DNA of 64,000 bases from Glycomyces albidus (lineage in GTDB: Bacteria > Actinomycetota > Actinomycetes > Mycobacteriales > Micromonosporaceae), in the NCBI RefSeq assembly GCF_009451885.1, contig NZ_WIAO01000019.1:1-64000 (forward strand), read 5' to 3'. A program made the translations under genes and the position numbers. Below are positions 39,555 through 46,507 of this stretch, piece by piece. How positions within the stretch are numbered: the first letter of the stretch is position 1; every line of letters starts with the position of its first letter. The notes under the pieces were generated by a model. It searched no databases, had not been told where the DNA came from, and saw nothing but the letters and a program-made list of their open reading frames with translations.

Positions 39555-40469
39555 CTATCCGATGCCGCGGTGCACCAGCGCCGCCGCGCCAATGAGCGGG
39601 GCGTCACCGCCGAGCTGCGCGCGGACCACCTTCAAGTCCGCCGCGTAGCCGTTCACGGCATGCTCGCGGACCGCCGCGGCCACCAGGTCGGGGTAGCGGT
39701 CGGCCACGAACGAGAACCCGCCGCCGATCACCGCGATCTCCAGGTCCAGCAGCGTCGCCGCGTTCACCAGACCCAGCCCCACCGCGCGCGCCGAGCGGCG
39801 CACCGCGTCCATCGCGATCGGCGCCCCCGCGCGGTAATCGCGCGCCAGGTCCTCACCGGACGCGCCCCTCCACCCCATCGACTGCGCCCACCGGACCGTG
39901 CTCGGCCCCGACGCGATGCCCTCCACGGTCGCGCCCGCCGCCGGGCCCTCGACCCGGTCGACCACGAGCTGCCCGATGTGCCCCGCGTTCCCGCTCGCCC
40001 CGGCCACCAGCCGCCCATCGCTCACCAGCCCGCCGCCCACACCCGTCGAGACGACCATGACCAGCGCGTTCCGGACCCCGCGCGCCGCACCCAGCCACGC
40101 CTCGGCCATCGCGATGCACGTCCCGTCCAGCCGCAGCACCACCCGCTCCAGACCCGTCAGGCCCTGGACGAAGTCCACGATGCCGAAACCCCGGAGCGAC
40201 GGCAGGTTGATCGGCGCGATCGCACCCGCGGCCAAGTCCACCGGCCCGGCCGACCCGATGCCCGCCGCCGACACCGCACCCCACTCGGGAGCGGCCATGC
40301 AATGCCGCACGACCTGCTCGATCGCCCGCTCGGCCGCGCCGCGGTCCACCGCGGCGGCGTCGCCGGTCGCCGCCCGCGACCGCGTCCCCTCCACCACCGA
40401 ACCGTCCGCGCGCACCAGCGCGGCCTCCACTTTCGTGCCGCCGAGATCAAGGGCCATCGCCACGTTCAT
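39555..40469 (-). CDS. ROK-family sugar kinase-like protein
   Basis: 304 residues. The phosphate-binding start ALDLGGTKVEAALV, STGVGGGLVSDGRL and GNAGHIGQLVVD follow the ROK kinase pattern, and no DNA-binding domain is present. The CxCGxxGCxE zinc motif that normally follows GH is absent here (GHIGQLVVDRVEGPAAGATVEG), so it is a zinc-less member. It may phosphorylate a hexose or be a divergent enzyme. It lies 187 bp downstream of the dicarboxylate dehydrogenase gene. Confidence 0.83.
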   Translation of the reverse strand: MNVAMALDLGGTKVEAALVRADGSVVEGTRSRAATGDAAAVDRGAAERAIEQVVRHCMAAPEWGAVSAAGIGSAGPVDLAAGAIAPINLPSLRGFGIVDFVQGLTGLERVVLRLDGTCIAMAEAWLGAARGVRNALVMVVSTGVGGGLVSDGRLVAGASGNAGHIGQLVVDRVEGPAAGATVEGIASGPSTVRWAQSMGWRGASGEDLARDYRAGAPIAMDAVRRSARAVGLGLVNAATLLDLEIAVIGGGFSFVADRYPDLVAAAVREHAVNGYAADLKVVRAQLGGDAPLIGAAALVHRGIG

Positions 40470-40656
40470 GCCGCGAAGCCTATCGACCGCGCACGAGACC
40501 CGGAACCGGTAGTAGGGACCCGCCTGTAGAGCGGGACCGGCCCCCGCCGGACGCCGGAAGCGGCACCTCCCAGTCGCACCGGACACCCCGCCGCTCCCGA
40601 CCGCCCGGCGCCGTCATCACCGCTGCCGCCGCCCCCCGGCCGCCGACACCGCGGCC

Positions 40657-41718
40657 TCACAGGTTCGCGACGACCGCCGCGGTCACCTCGTCCGTCGACG
40701 CCGACCCGCCCACGTCCCGCGTCAAGACGCCCTGCGCCGACGCCGCCTCGACCGCCCGCTCGATCCGCGCCGCCTCCTCCTCCAGCCCCAGGTGCGCCAG
40801 CATCAGCGCCGCACTTCCGATGGCGCCCACCGGATTCGCCGCGCCACGGCCCGCGATGTCCGGCGCCGAACCGTGCACCGGCTCGAACATCGACGGGAAC
40901 CGGCGCTCCGGGTTGAGGTTCGCGCTGGCGGCCAGGCCCAGGCTCCCCGCGAGCGCCGAGCCGAGGTCGGAGAGGATGTCCGCGTTCAGGTTCGACGCCA
41001 CCACCACCGACAGGTCCTCCGGACGCAGCACGAACTTCGCGGCCATCGCGTCGACCAGGACGCTCTCGGTCTCGACGTCGGGGTAGTCGCGGGCGACCCG
41101 GCGGAACACCTCATCCCACAGGACCATCCCGTACTGCTGCGCATTGCTCTTGGTGACACTGGCGACCCTCCGGCGCGGCCGCGTGCGCGCCAGGTCGAAA
41201 GCGAACCGCATGATCCGCTCGCACCCGACCTCGGTGAACAGCGACGACTGCACCGCCACCTCGCCGCCCGCGCCCCGCGCGGCCAGGTTCCGGCCGCCGA
41301 GCCCGGCGTACTCGCCTTCGGAGTTCTCCCGCACCACGACCCAGTCCAGCTCGGCGTCGTCGGCCTTGCGTAGCGGGCTCGCGACGCCGGGCAGGAAGCG
41401 CACCGGCCGCACGTTCGCCCACTGGTCGAACCCCTGGCAGATCCGCAGCCGCAGCCCCCACAGGCTCACATGGTCGGGCACCGTCGGCCACCCGACCGCA
41501 CCGAAGTAGATCGCGTCGAAGCCCTCGAGCACCTCCAGCCCGTCCTCGGGCATCATCACCCCGTGCTCGGCGTAGTAGTCGCAGCCCCAAGGGAACTCCT
41601 CCCACGCCAAAGAGAACCGCCCCTCGGCCTGGAGCGCGTCGAGGACGGTCCGGCCTGCGGCCACCACCTCCCGCCCGATCCCGTCGGCGGGAATGGCGGC
41701 GATGCGGAACTCGTTCAC
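40657..41718 (-). CDS. Tartrate/D-malate dehydrogenase-type decarboxylating enzyme
   Basis: 353 residues of the isocitrate/isopropylmalate dehydrogenase family, closest by eye to TtuC/DmlA. Segments: IPADGIGREVVAAG, WGCDYYAEHGVMMPEDGLEVL, FGAVGWPTVPDHVSLWGLRL, VVRENSEGEYAG, VTKSNAQQYGMVLWDEVF and FEPVHGSAPDIAGRGAANPVG. It oxidises and decarboxylates D-malate or tartrate with NAD and a divalent metal. The nearby LysR and DASS transporter genes support dicarboxylate catabolism. Confidence 0.88.
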   Translation of the reverse strand: MNEFRIAAIPADGIGREVVAAGRTVLDALQAEGRFSLAWEEFPWGCDYYAEHGVMMPEDGLEVLEGFDAIYFGAVGWPTVPDHVSLWGLRLRICQGFDQWANVRPVRFLPGVASPLRKADDAELDWVVVRENSEGEYAGLGGRNLAARGAGGEVAVQSSLFTEVGCERIMRFAFDLARTRPRRRVASVTKSNAQQYGMVLWDEVFRRVARDYPDVETESVLVDAMAAKFVLRPEDLSVVVASNLNADILSDLGSALAGSLGLAASANLNPERRFPSMFEPVHGSAPDIAGRGAANPVGAIGSAALMLAHLGLEEEAARIERAVEAASAQGVLTRDVGGSASTDEVTAAVVANL

Positions 41719-41830
41719 GGCTGCTCCTCAGGGCTCGTTCGCGAAGCGGCGGAAGGGACTCGCATCGAGTCAACACCCGCCCGCGAACCCGCGTCCAAGA
41801 CCGGTTCGCGATGGCCCCCATCGGCCGGCC

Positions 41831-42778
41831 CTATGAGTCCGGACCGCGCCCCGACCAGGTCTCGGCCATCGCCACGAACGCCCGCGCCGCCGGCGTCAGC
41901 CCGTCCGGGCGGCTCACCAGCGACACGTGCAGGTGCCAGGCCGGCTCGATCCGGTGCACCACCGCACCCGTGCGCTCCGCCAGCAGCGTCCACGACGCGG
42001 GCATGACCGCGTGCCCGAACCCGGCGAGCACCAGCGGCAGGATCGACGTCCGGTGCGCGATCTCCGCCGCCAGGTGCACCCCGTCGACGTCGGCGAGGAG
42101 GTCGTCCACGAAGCGGCGCATGATGCTCCCGCGCTGGGAGGCGATGAGCCGCAGGCCCCGGAAGTCCTCGCGCCGCACCGTCCCGCCCGGCGGCAGGCCG
42201 CGGCCTGGGGCACGCTCCGAGTGCTCTGAACCGTCGTGCTCTGGGAAGACATGGCCGGGCGGCGAGATGAGCACGAGCGGCTGGCGCTCGATCGGCACCG
42301 CCCGCAGTTCCGCGGTGCGCAGGTCCTCGGCCGAGCCGAGCAGCCCGATCTCGCTCGCGCCGGTCCTGACGTGCGCCACGACCTCCTCGGCGGTGAACGC
42401 GCCCTCCACGTTCATGACGATCCCGGGGTGCCGCTCGGCGAAGCGGGTCATCATCGCCGTCAGCGGCTCGATCCCCGGGGAGGGCATCGACACCATGTCG
42501 AGGCGCCCGCGTTCGAGTTCGCGCACCGAGCGGGCCGCGTCGCGCGCGGTCTCCATGTCCCGCAACACCTGCCGGGCCGGCTCGACCAGGCGCCTGCCCG
42601 CGTCGCTGAGGACGACGCCGCGGCCGACCCGGTGGAACAGCTCGACGCCGAGCGAGCGCTCCAGGTTCGCGATCGCCTGCGACAGTGAGGGTTGCGCGAG
42701 GTGGATCTGCTCGGCGACCTTGCCGAACCCGCCGTGTTCGACGACCGCGAGGAAGTATCCGAGTTGTCGTGCGTCCAT
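41831..42778 (-). CDS. LysR-family regulator of the dicarboxylate module
   Basis: 315 residues from ATG 42778 (MDARQLGYFLAVVEHGGFGKVAEQIHLAQPSLSQAIANLE...), the standard LysR helix-turn-helix. A LysR substrate-binding domain follows (LDMVSMPSPGIEPLTAMMTRFAERHPGIVM). It carries a short Gly/Pro/Arg-rich insertion around residues 195-215. Upstream is the DASS transporter gene, downstream the dehydrogenase. It is likely an activator of one or both in response to a dicarboxylate. Confidence 0.9.
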   Translation of the reverse strand: MDARQLGYFLAVVEHGGFGKVAEQIHLAQPSLSQAIANLERSLGVELFHRVGRGVVLSDAGRRLVEPARQVLRDMETARDAARSVRELERGRLDMVSMPSPGIEPLTAMMTRFAERHPGIVMNVEGAFTAEEVVAHVRTGASEIGLLGSAEDLRTAELRAVPIERQPLVLISPPGHVFPEHDGSEHSERAPGRGLPPGGTVRREDFRGLRLIASQRGSIMRRFVDDLLADVDGVHLAAEIAHRTSILPLVLAGFGHAVMPASWTLLAERTGAVVHRIEPAWHLHVSLVSRPDGLTPAARAFVAMAETWSGRGPDS

Positions 42779-42863
42779 GCGACTCCGGCGTGACGAGGGG
42801 CGCCCGTCCTCGGACACCGCTTCACGGCATTCTAGGTCGGACGCCCCATTTGCGCTAGTTCGC

Positions 42864-44492
42864 TCAGCTCCCGATACCCGTGAGCGTCACCATCAGCGGC
42901 ATGAGCGCGATGATCACGACCGCGCCGATGAGGTCGAACGTGATGCCCGAGCGGATCATCTTCGTCATCGGCACGCAGCCGGTGCCGTAGACGATCGCGT
43001 TCTGCGGCGTCGAGACCGGCAGCATGAACCCGAGCGAGGCCGCGAACGTCGCCGCCAGCGCCGGCACCAGCGGATCGACCCCGGCCGCGGCGGCCAGCGG
43101 GATGATGATCGGCACCACGACCGCCGCCGACGCCGTGTTCGACGTCGTCTCGGAGATGAGCACCGCGAGGACCACGGCGAACGCGGTGATCGCGAACGCG
43201 CTGGTGATGCCGAGCGCGTCGGAGGCGCCGTTGCCGATGGTCTCGGCGAGGCCGGTCGCCGACAGCATGGCGCCGAAGATGATCCCGGTGCCGAACAGCA
43301 GGATCGTGCCCCAGTCGATCTTCGCGGCGTCCTTCCACGTCAGGGTCGCCTGCTGCTTGGACCAGTCGACGGGCAGCACGAACAGCAGCGCGGCCCCGAT
43401 GACGGCGGCGACGCCCTCGTCGAGCCGGTCGCTCACCGTCGCGTACGCGCTCGAGTCGGTGCCCGAGACCAGGCCGACCACGGCCGGGACCAGCCACAGC
43501 GCCACGGTGACGCCGAAGGCGATCACGGTGTTCTTCTCGGCGCGGCTCATCGGCCCCTGCTCGGCGCGGCGGTCGCGGATGTACTCTTCGACGCCCTCGA
43601 TCCGGCGGATCTCGGGGCGGTTGACCAGGATCAGGACCACGGCGAGGACGGCGAACATGATCAGGCAGATCGGCAGCGCGGCGAGCATCCACTGCCCGAA
43701 CGAGATCCGCTCGCCGGTGGCCTCCTCGATCAGGCCGCGGCCGATGAGGTTCGGCGGCGATCCGACCGGTGTCAGGAGCCCGCCCACGCTGGCGCCGTAG
43801 GCGAGCATGAGCATGAGCGCGGTGCCCACCCGCAGTCGCATCGGGTCGAAGTCGGGCCGCACCACGCCCTGGCTCTGCATGAGCTTGGCGATGACGGCGA
43901 GGATGCCGAGGGCCGTGGGCATGAGCATGGCGACGGTGGCGGTGTTCGAGATGAACGCCGACAGGGCGCAGGTGATCGCCCCGAACGCCACGATGGTGCG
44001 GAACGTGGACTTCCCGACTCCGGGGAGGCCGAGCACGAAGTACGCGACCCGCTGGGCCACACCGTGTTTGAGCATCGCTTGGGCGAGGATGAACGCGCCG
44101 ATGAACGTGAAGATCGTGGTCGACCCGAACGGTGCCAGTACCTCGTCGCCGGGCGCGACCCCGAGGACCACGATCGCGGCGACGCCGACGAGCCCCCCGA
44201 TGGGGATCGGGATCGGCTCGCAGATCCACAGGACCACCACGCCGAGGAGCACCGCCGCCAGGGTCTGCTGGTCGCCGGGCATGTCGAGCGGCAGGAACCC
44301 GAAGACGAGGCTCACCAGCGGGGCGAGGAACCAGCCGACGAGCCGGCGGCCCTTCTCGAACCGCTCTTCGGCGCCCGAACCGAGTTCGGAGAGACTGCGG
44401 TAGGTCGACCCTCCCAGCAGGGCCTTGTCCACATCGGTGGGTGGCACGTCGGCGGGCGCGGCCGCGCCCTCGTGCTCGGCTGTCGAAGCCAT
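42864..44492 (-). CDS. DASS/SLC13-family anion:sodium-type symporter
   Basis: 542 residues with about eleven hydrophobic segments. The two substrate-site SNT motifs are present: SAFISNTATVAMLMPTALG and ISETTSNTASAAVVVPIIIP. ASVGGLLTPVGSPPNLIGRG matches the family's second inverted-repeat hairpin. It would import C4 dicarboxylates (malate, tartrate, succinate), feeding the dehydrogenase at 40657-41718. AAGGAGGAGG precedes the ATG. Confidence 0.92.
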   Translation of the reverse strand: MASTAEHEGAAAPADVPPTDVDKALLGGSTYRSLSELGSGAEERFEKGRRLVGWFLAPLVSLVFGFLPLDMPGDQQTLAAVLLGVVVLWICEPIPIPIGGLVGVAAIVVLGVAPGDEVLAPFGSTTIFTFIGAFILAQAMLKHGVAQRVAYFVLGLPGVGKSTFRTIVAFGAITCALSAFISNTATVAMLMPTALGILAVIAKLMQSQGVVRPDFDPMRLRVGTALMLMLAYGASVGGLLTPVGSPPNLIGRGLIEEATGERISFGQWMLAALPICLIMFAVLAVVLILVNRPEIRRIEGVEEYIRDRRAEQGPMSRAEKNTVIAFGVTVALWLVPAVVGLVSGTDSSAYATVSDRLDEGVAAVIGAALLFVLPVDWSKQQATLTWKDAAKIDWGTILLFGTGIIFGAMLSATGLAETIGNGASDALGITSAFAITAFAVVLAVLISETTSNTASAAVVVPIIIPLAAAAGVDPLVPALAATFAASLGFMLPVSTPQNAIVYGTGCVPMTKMIRSGITFDLIGAVVIIALMPLMVTLTGIGS

Positions 44493-44511
44493 GCCTCCTC
44501 CTTGAGGGATT

Positions 44512-44527
44512 GACTGTGATCACTGTC
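44512..44527. promoter_or_regulatory. Palindrome upstream of the DASS gene
   Basis: GACTGTGATCACTGTC has a perfect GTGATCAC core and GAC/GTC ends, with a single mismatched pair. It lies 20-35 bp upstream of the start codon, in the leader or core promoter, where a repressor would act. Confidence 0.5.
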
Positions 44528-44572
44528 TCACCTGGGAGGGGATACGTCCAAGAGTCGTAGCCTTTGCGGCAA

Positions 44573-44587
44573 ATAGGCGGCGCCTAT
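44573..44587. promoter_or_regulatory. LysR-box-like palindrome (T-N11-A)
   Basis: ATAGGCGGCGCCTAT is a perfect interrupted palindrome containing the LysR T-N11-A form (T44574, A44586). It is about 80-95 bp upstream of the DASS start, a typical activator position. Confidence 0.5.
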
Positions 44588-44726
44588 CGGTTGGGCTGCT
44601 TCGGTTTCCGCCGGCGCGGCCACGGCCGCTGCGGCGCCGCCGAGTCGCGGATGTCGGTGCGAGGGCCGGCACCAGATGCCCGCCCGATCCCGATCCCTTG
44701 TGGAGGACCGCAAGGTTCGCCGCCGC

Positions 44727-44758
44727 GGCGGGGCCCCGGCTCTCGCCGGGGTCCCGCC
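44727..44758 (-). terminator. Terminator of the MFS gene
   Basis: GGCGGGGCCCCGGC (44727-44740) pairs with GCCGGGGTCCCGCC (44745-44758) over 14 bp with one wobble and a 4-nt loop, four bases past the MFS stop. Confidence 0.8.
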
Positions 44759-44762
44759 CGGT

Positions 44763-45965
44763 TCACTCCACGCCCGGCCGCTTCGCCGGGAACCCGTGCA
44801 CGCGCGCCCCGATGACGACCGCCGCCACCGGCGCCATGAGCGCCAGGAGCCCCCACGGGAACGACGAGGGTCCGAGCAGGCTCAGCATGACGCCGCCGAC
44901 CGCGCCGCCCGCCGCCATCGCCGAGTTCCACGTCGTCACCAGGAGGGCCTGGCCGCCGTCGCCGCCCGCGTCGTTGACCGCGGTCTGCAGCAGGGTCGGC
45001 ACCCCGCCCCAGCCGAGTCCCCACAGGACGACGGCGATGAACAGCGGCACGGTCTCGTCGGCCAGCGCCGTGAGCACGGCCGCGGCGGCGAGGAACAGGC
45101 CCGAGCTCAGGATCGTGAGCAGGCGCAGCCGCCGGTCCACGAGGGCGCCGACGACGACGATGCCCGCCGCCGAGGAGAGGCCGAACACCAGCAGCACCGC
45201 TTCGCGCCGGTCGTTCATGCCGTTGGCGTCCAGGAACGTCGCGATGTAGGTGTAGAGGATGTTGTGGGCGAGCACGTACGCGGCGACCGTGAACAGCACC
45301 GGCACGACGCCCGGCAGTCTGAGCGCGGCCAGGATCGGTTCGCGCGCACCGGAACGGCGGCCCGGGAACTCGGGGACCGACACGCGGATCCAGATCGCCA
45401 GCAGCGCGGAGACCGCCGCGACGAGGCCGAAGGTCATGCGCCATCCGACGAGGTCGCCGAGGAGGGTGCCGAGCGGGATGCCGAGCGACAGGGCCAGCGG
45501 CACGCCCGCCATGGTCAGCGCGATCGCGCGTCCCTGGAGGTGCGGCGGCGCGAGTCGGCGGGCGTAGGCGACGAGTTCGGCCCACACGACCGCGGCGGCG
45601 ACGCCGGCCGCGAGGCGCAGGGCCATCGTCAGGGCGTACGAGTCCGAGACCGCGGTGACCAGGTTCGCGACCGCGAACGTCAGCGCCGCGGTGAGCACCA
45701 GGCGCCGCCGCGGCCAGGCGGCGGTGGCGGCCATGGCCGGGATCGCCGAGACGCCGGTGGCGATGGCGTAGATCGAGAGGGTCTGCCCGGCGGCCGCCTC
45801 GCTCACGGCGAGGCCCGCGGCCATCTCCGGCAGGACCCCGGCCGGCAGCGCCTCGGTGAGGATCGCCATGAACGCGGCCGCGGCCAGCGCCAGGAGCGGC
45901 GAGACCGGCAGGCGCCCTGAGGCTTCGACGGGTTCGGGAATACGTTCGGTACTCGTTGTCGTCAT
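44763..45965 (-). CDS. MFS transporter, DHA1-type efflux
   Basis: 400 residues, twelve hydrophobic segments. The start FMAILTEALPAGVLPEMAAGLAVSEAAAGQTLSIYAIATGVSAIP and the motif LAAGVAAAVVWAELVAYARRLAPPHLQGRAIALTMAGVPLALSLGIPLGTLLGDLVGW are typical of the AraJ/DHA1 drug-proton antiporter group. It probably exports a toxic small molecule. It is divergent from a MerR gene with a dyad between, and its start lies so near the likely promoter that the message may be leaderless. Confidence 0.9.
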   Translation of the reverse strand: MTTTSTERIPEPVEASGRLPVSPLLALAAAAFMAILTEALPAGVLPEMAAGLAVSEAAAGQTLSIYAIATGVSAIPAMAATAAWPRRRLVLTAALTFAVANLVTAVSDSYALTMALRLAAGVAAAVVWAELVAYARRLAPPHLQGRAIALTMAGVPLALSLGIPLGTLLGDLVGWRMTFGLVAAVSALLAIWIRVSVPEFPGRRSGAREPILAALRLPGVVPVLFTVAAYVLAHNILYTYIATFLDANGMNDRREAVLLVFGLSSAAGIVVVGALVDRRLRLLTILSSGLFLAAAAVLTALADETVPLFIAVVLWGLGWGGVPTLLQTAVNDAGGDGGQALLVTTWNSAMAAGGAVGGVMLSLLGPSSFPWGLLALMAPVAAVVIGARVHGFPAKRPGVE

Positions 45966-45972
45966 GACCTGT

Positions 45973-46002
45973 ACCCTCCGACCTTCACATAAGTGTGAGG
46001 GT
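45973..46002. promoter_or_regulatory. MerR-type operator between MFS and merR
   Basis: ACCCTC (45973-45978) is inverted as GAGGGT (45997-46002). An inner perfect dyad TCACA-TAAG-TGTGA spans 45985-45998. On the MFS strand TTGACC just precedes it, as in MerR sites lying between -35 and -10. Confidence 0.6.
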
Positions 46003-46030
46003 CAAGTCATGAGCGAATGAGGTGCGTCAT

Positions 46031-46426
46031 ATGCGGATCGGCGAGCTGTCGGAGCGGACGGGGATCCCCCGGCGGATGCTGCGCTACTACGAGGAGACGG
46101 GGATGCTCGTGCCCGGCCGCTGCGAGAACGGCTACCGCGACTACGACGAGCAGAGCGCCGACCGGGCCCTCCAGATCCGGGGCCTCCTGGACGCCGGGAT
46201 GCCCACGCGCGTCATCAAGCAGGTCCTCCCGTGCCTGAAGCAGCCGGGGGTGGCACTGGTCTTCGACGCCACCCCGGAGACCATCGACATCCTCGAGCGC
46301 GAGCGCGACAGCATGTCCGAGCGGATCGAGACCCTCACGCGCAGCCGCGACGCCATCTCCCGCTACATCGACACGATCCGCAGGCTGCGGATGCGGCGGC
46401 CGGAGGAGGTCTCGTCACGCGCCTGA
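46031..46426 (+). CDS. MerR-family transcriptional activator
   Basis: 131 residues from ATG 46031 (MRIGELSERTGIPRRMLRYYEETGMLVPGRCENGYRDYDE), the canonical MerR winged helix, followed by a dimerisation coiled coil (ILERERDSMSERIETLTRSRDAISRYIDTIR). A GTG three codons upstream (46022) is possible. One cysteine occurs in PCLKQPG, but the metal-binding loop of metal-sensing MerR proteins is not seen. It probably controls the divergent MFS pump. Confidence 0.9.
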   Translation: MRIGELSERTGIPRRMLRYYEETGMLVPGRCENGYRDYDEQSADRALQIRGLLDAGMPTRVIKQVLPCLKQPGVALVFDATPETIDILERERDSMSERIETLTRSRDAISRYIDTIRRLRMRRPEEVSSRA

Positions 46427-46498
46427 CCGGGCCGCCACGCGGCCCGGTCAGGCGCTGTCCGAACAGGATCGGGCCTGCGGGAGCGTGGCGGCCCGGTC
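46420..46498. terminator. Competing hairpins between merR and glycosidase genes
   Basis: CGCCTGACCGGGCC (46420-46433) pairs with GGCCCGGTCAGGCG (46441-46454). The overlapping arm GACCGGGCCGCCACGC (46425-46440) pairs over 16 bp with GCGTGGCGGCCCGGTC (46483-46498). Both stems are perfect and mutually exclusive. The first includes the merR stop codon. Confidence 0.75.
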
Positions 46499-46507
46499 CT
46501 CCGGCGG

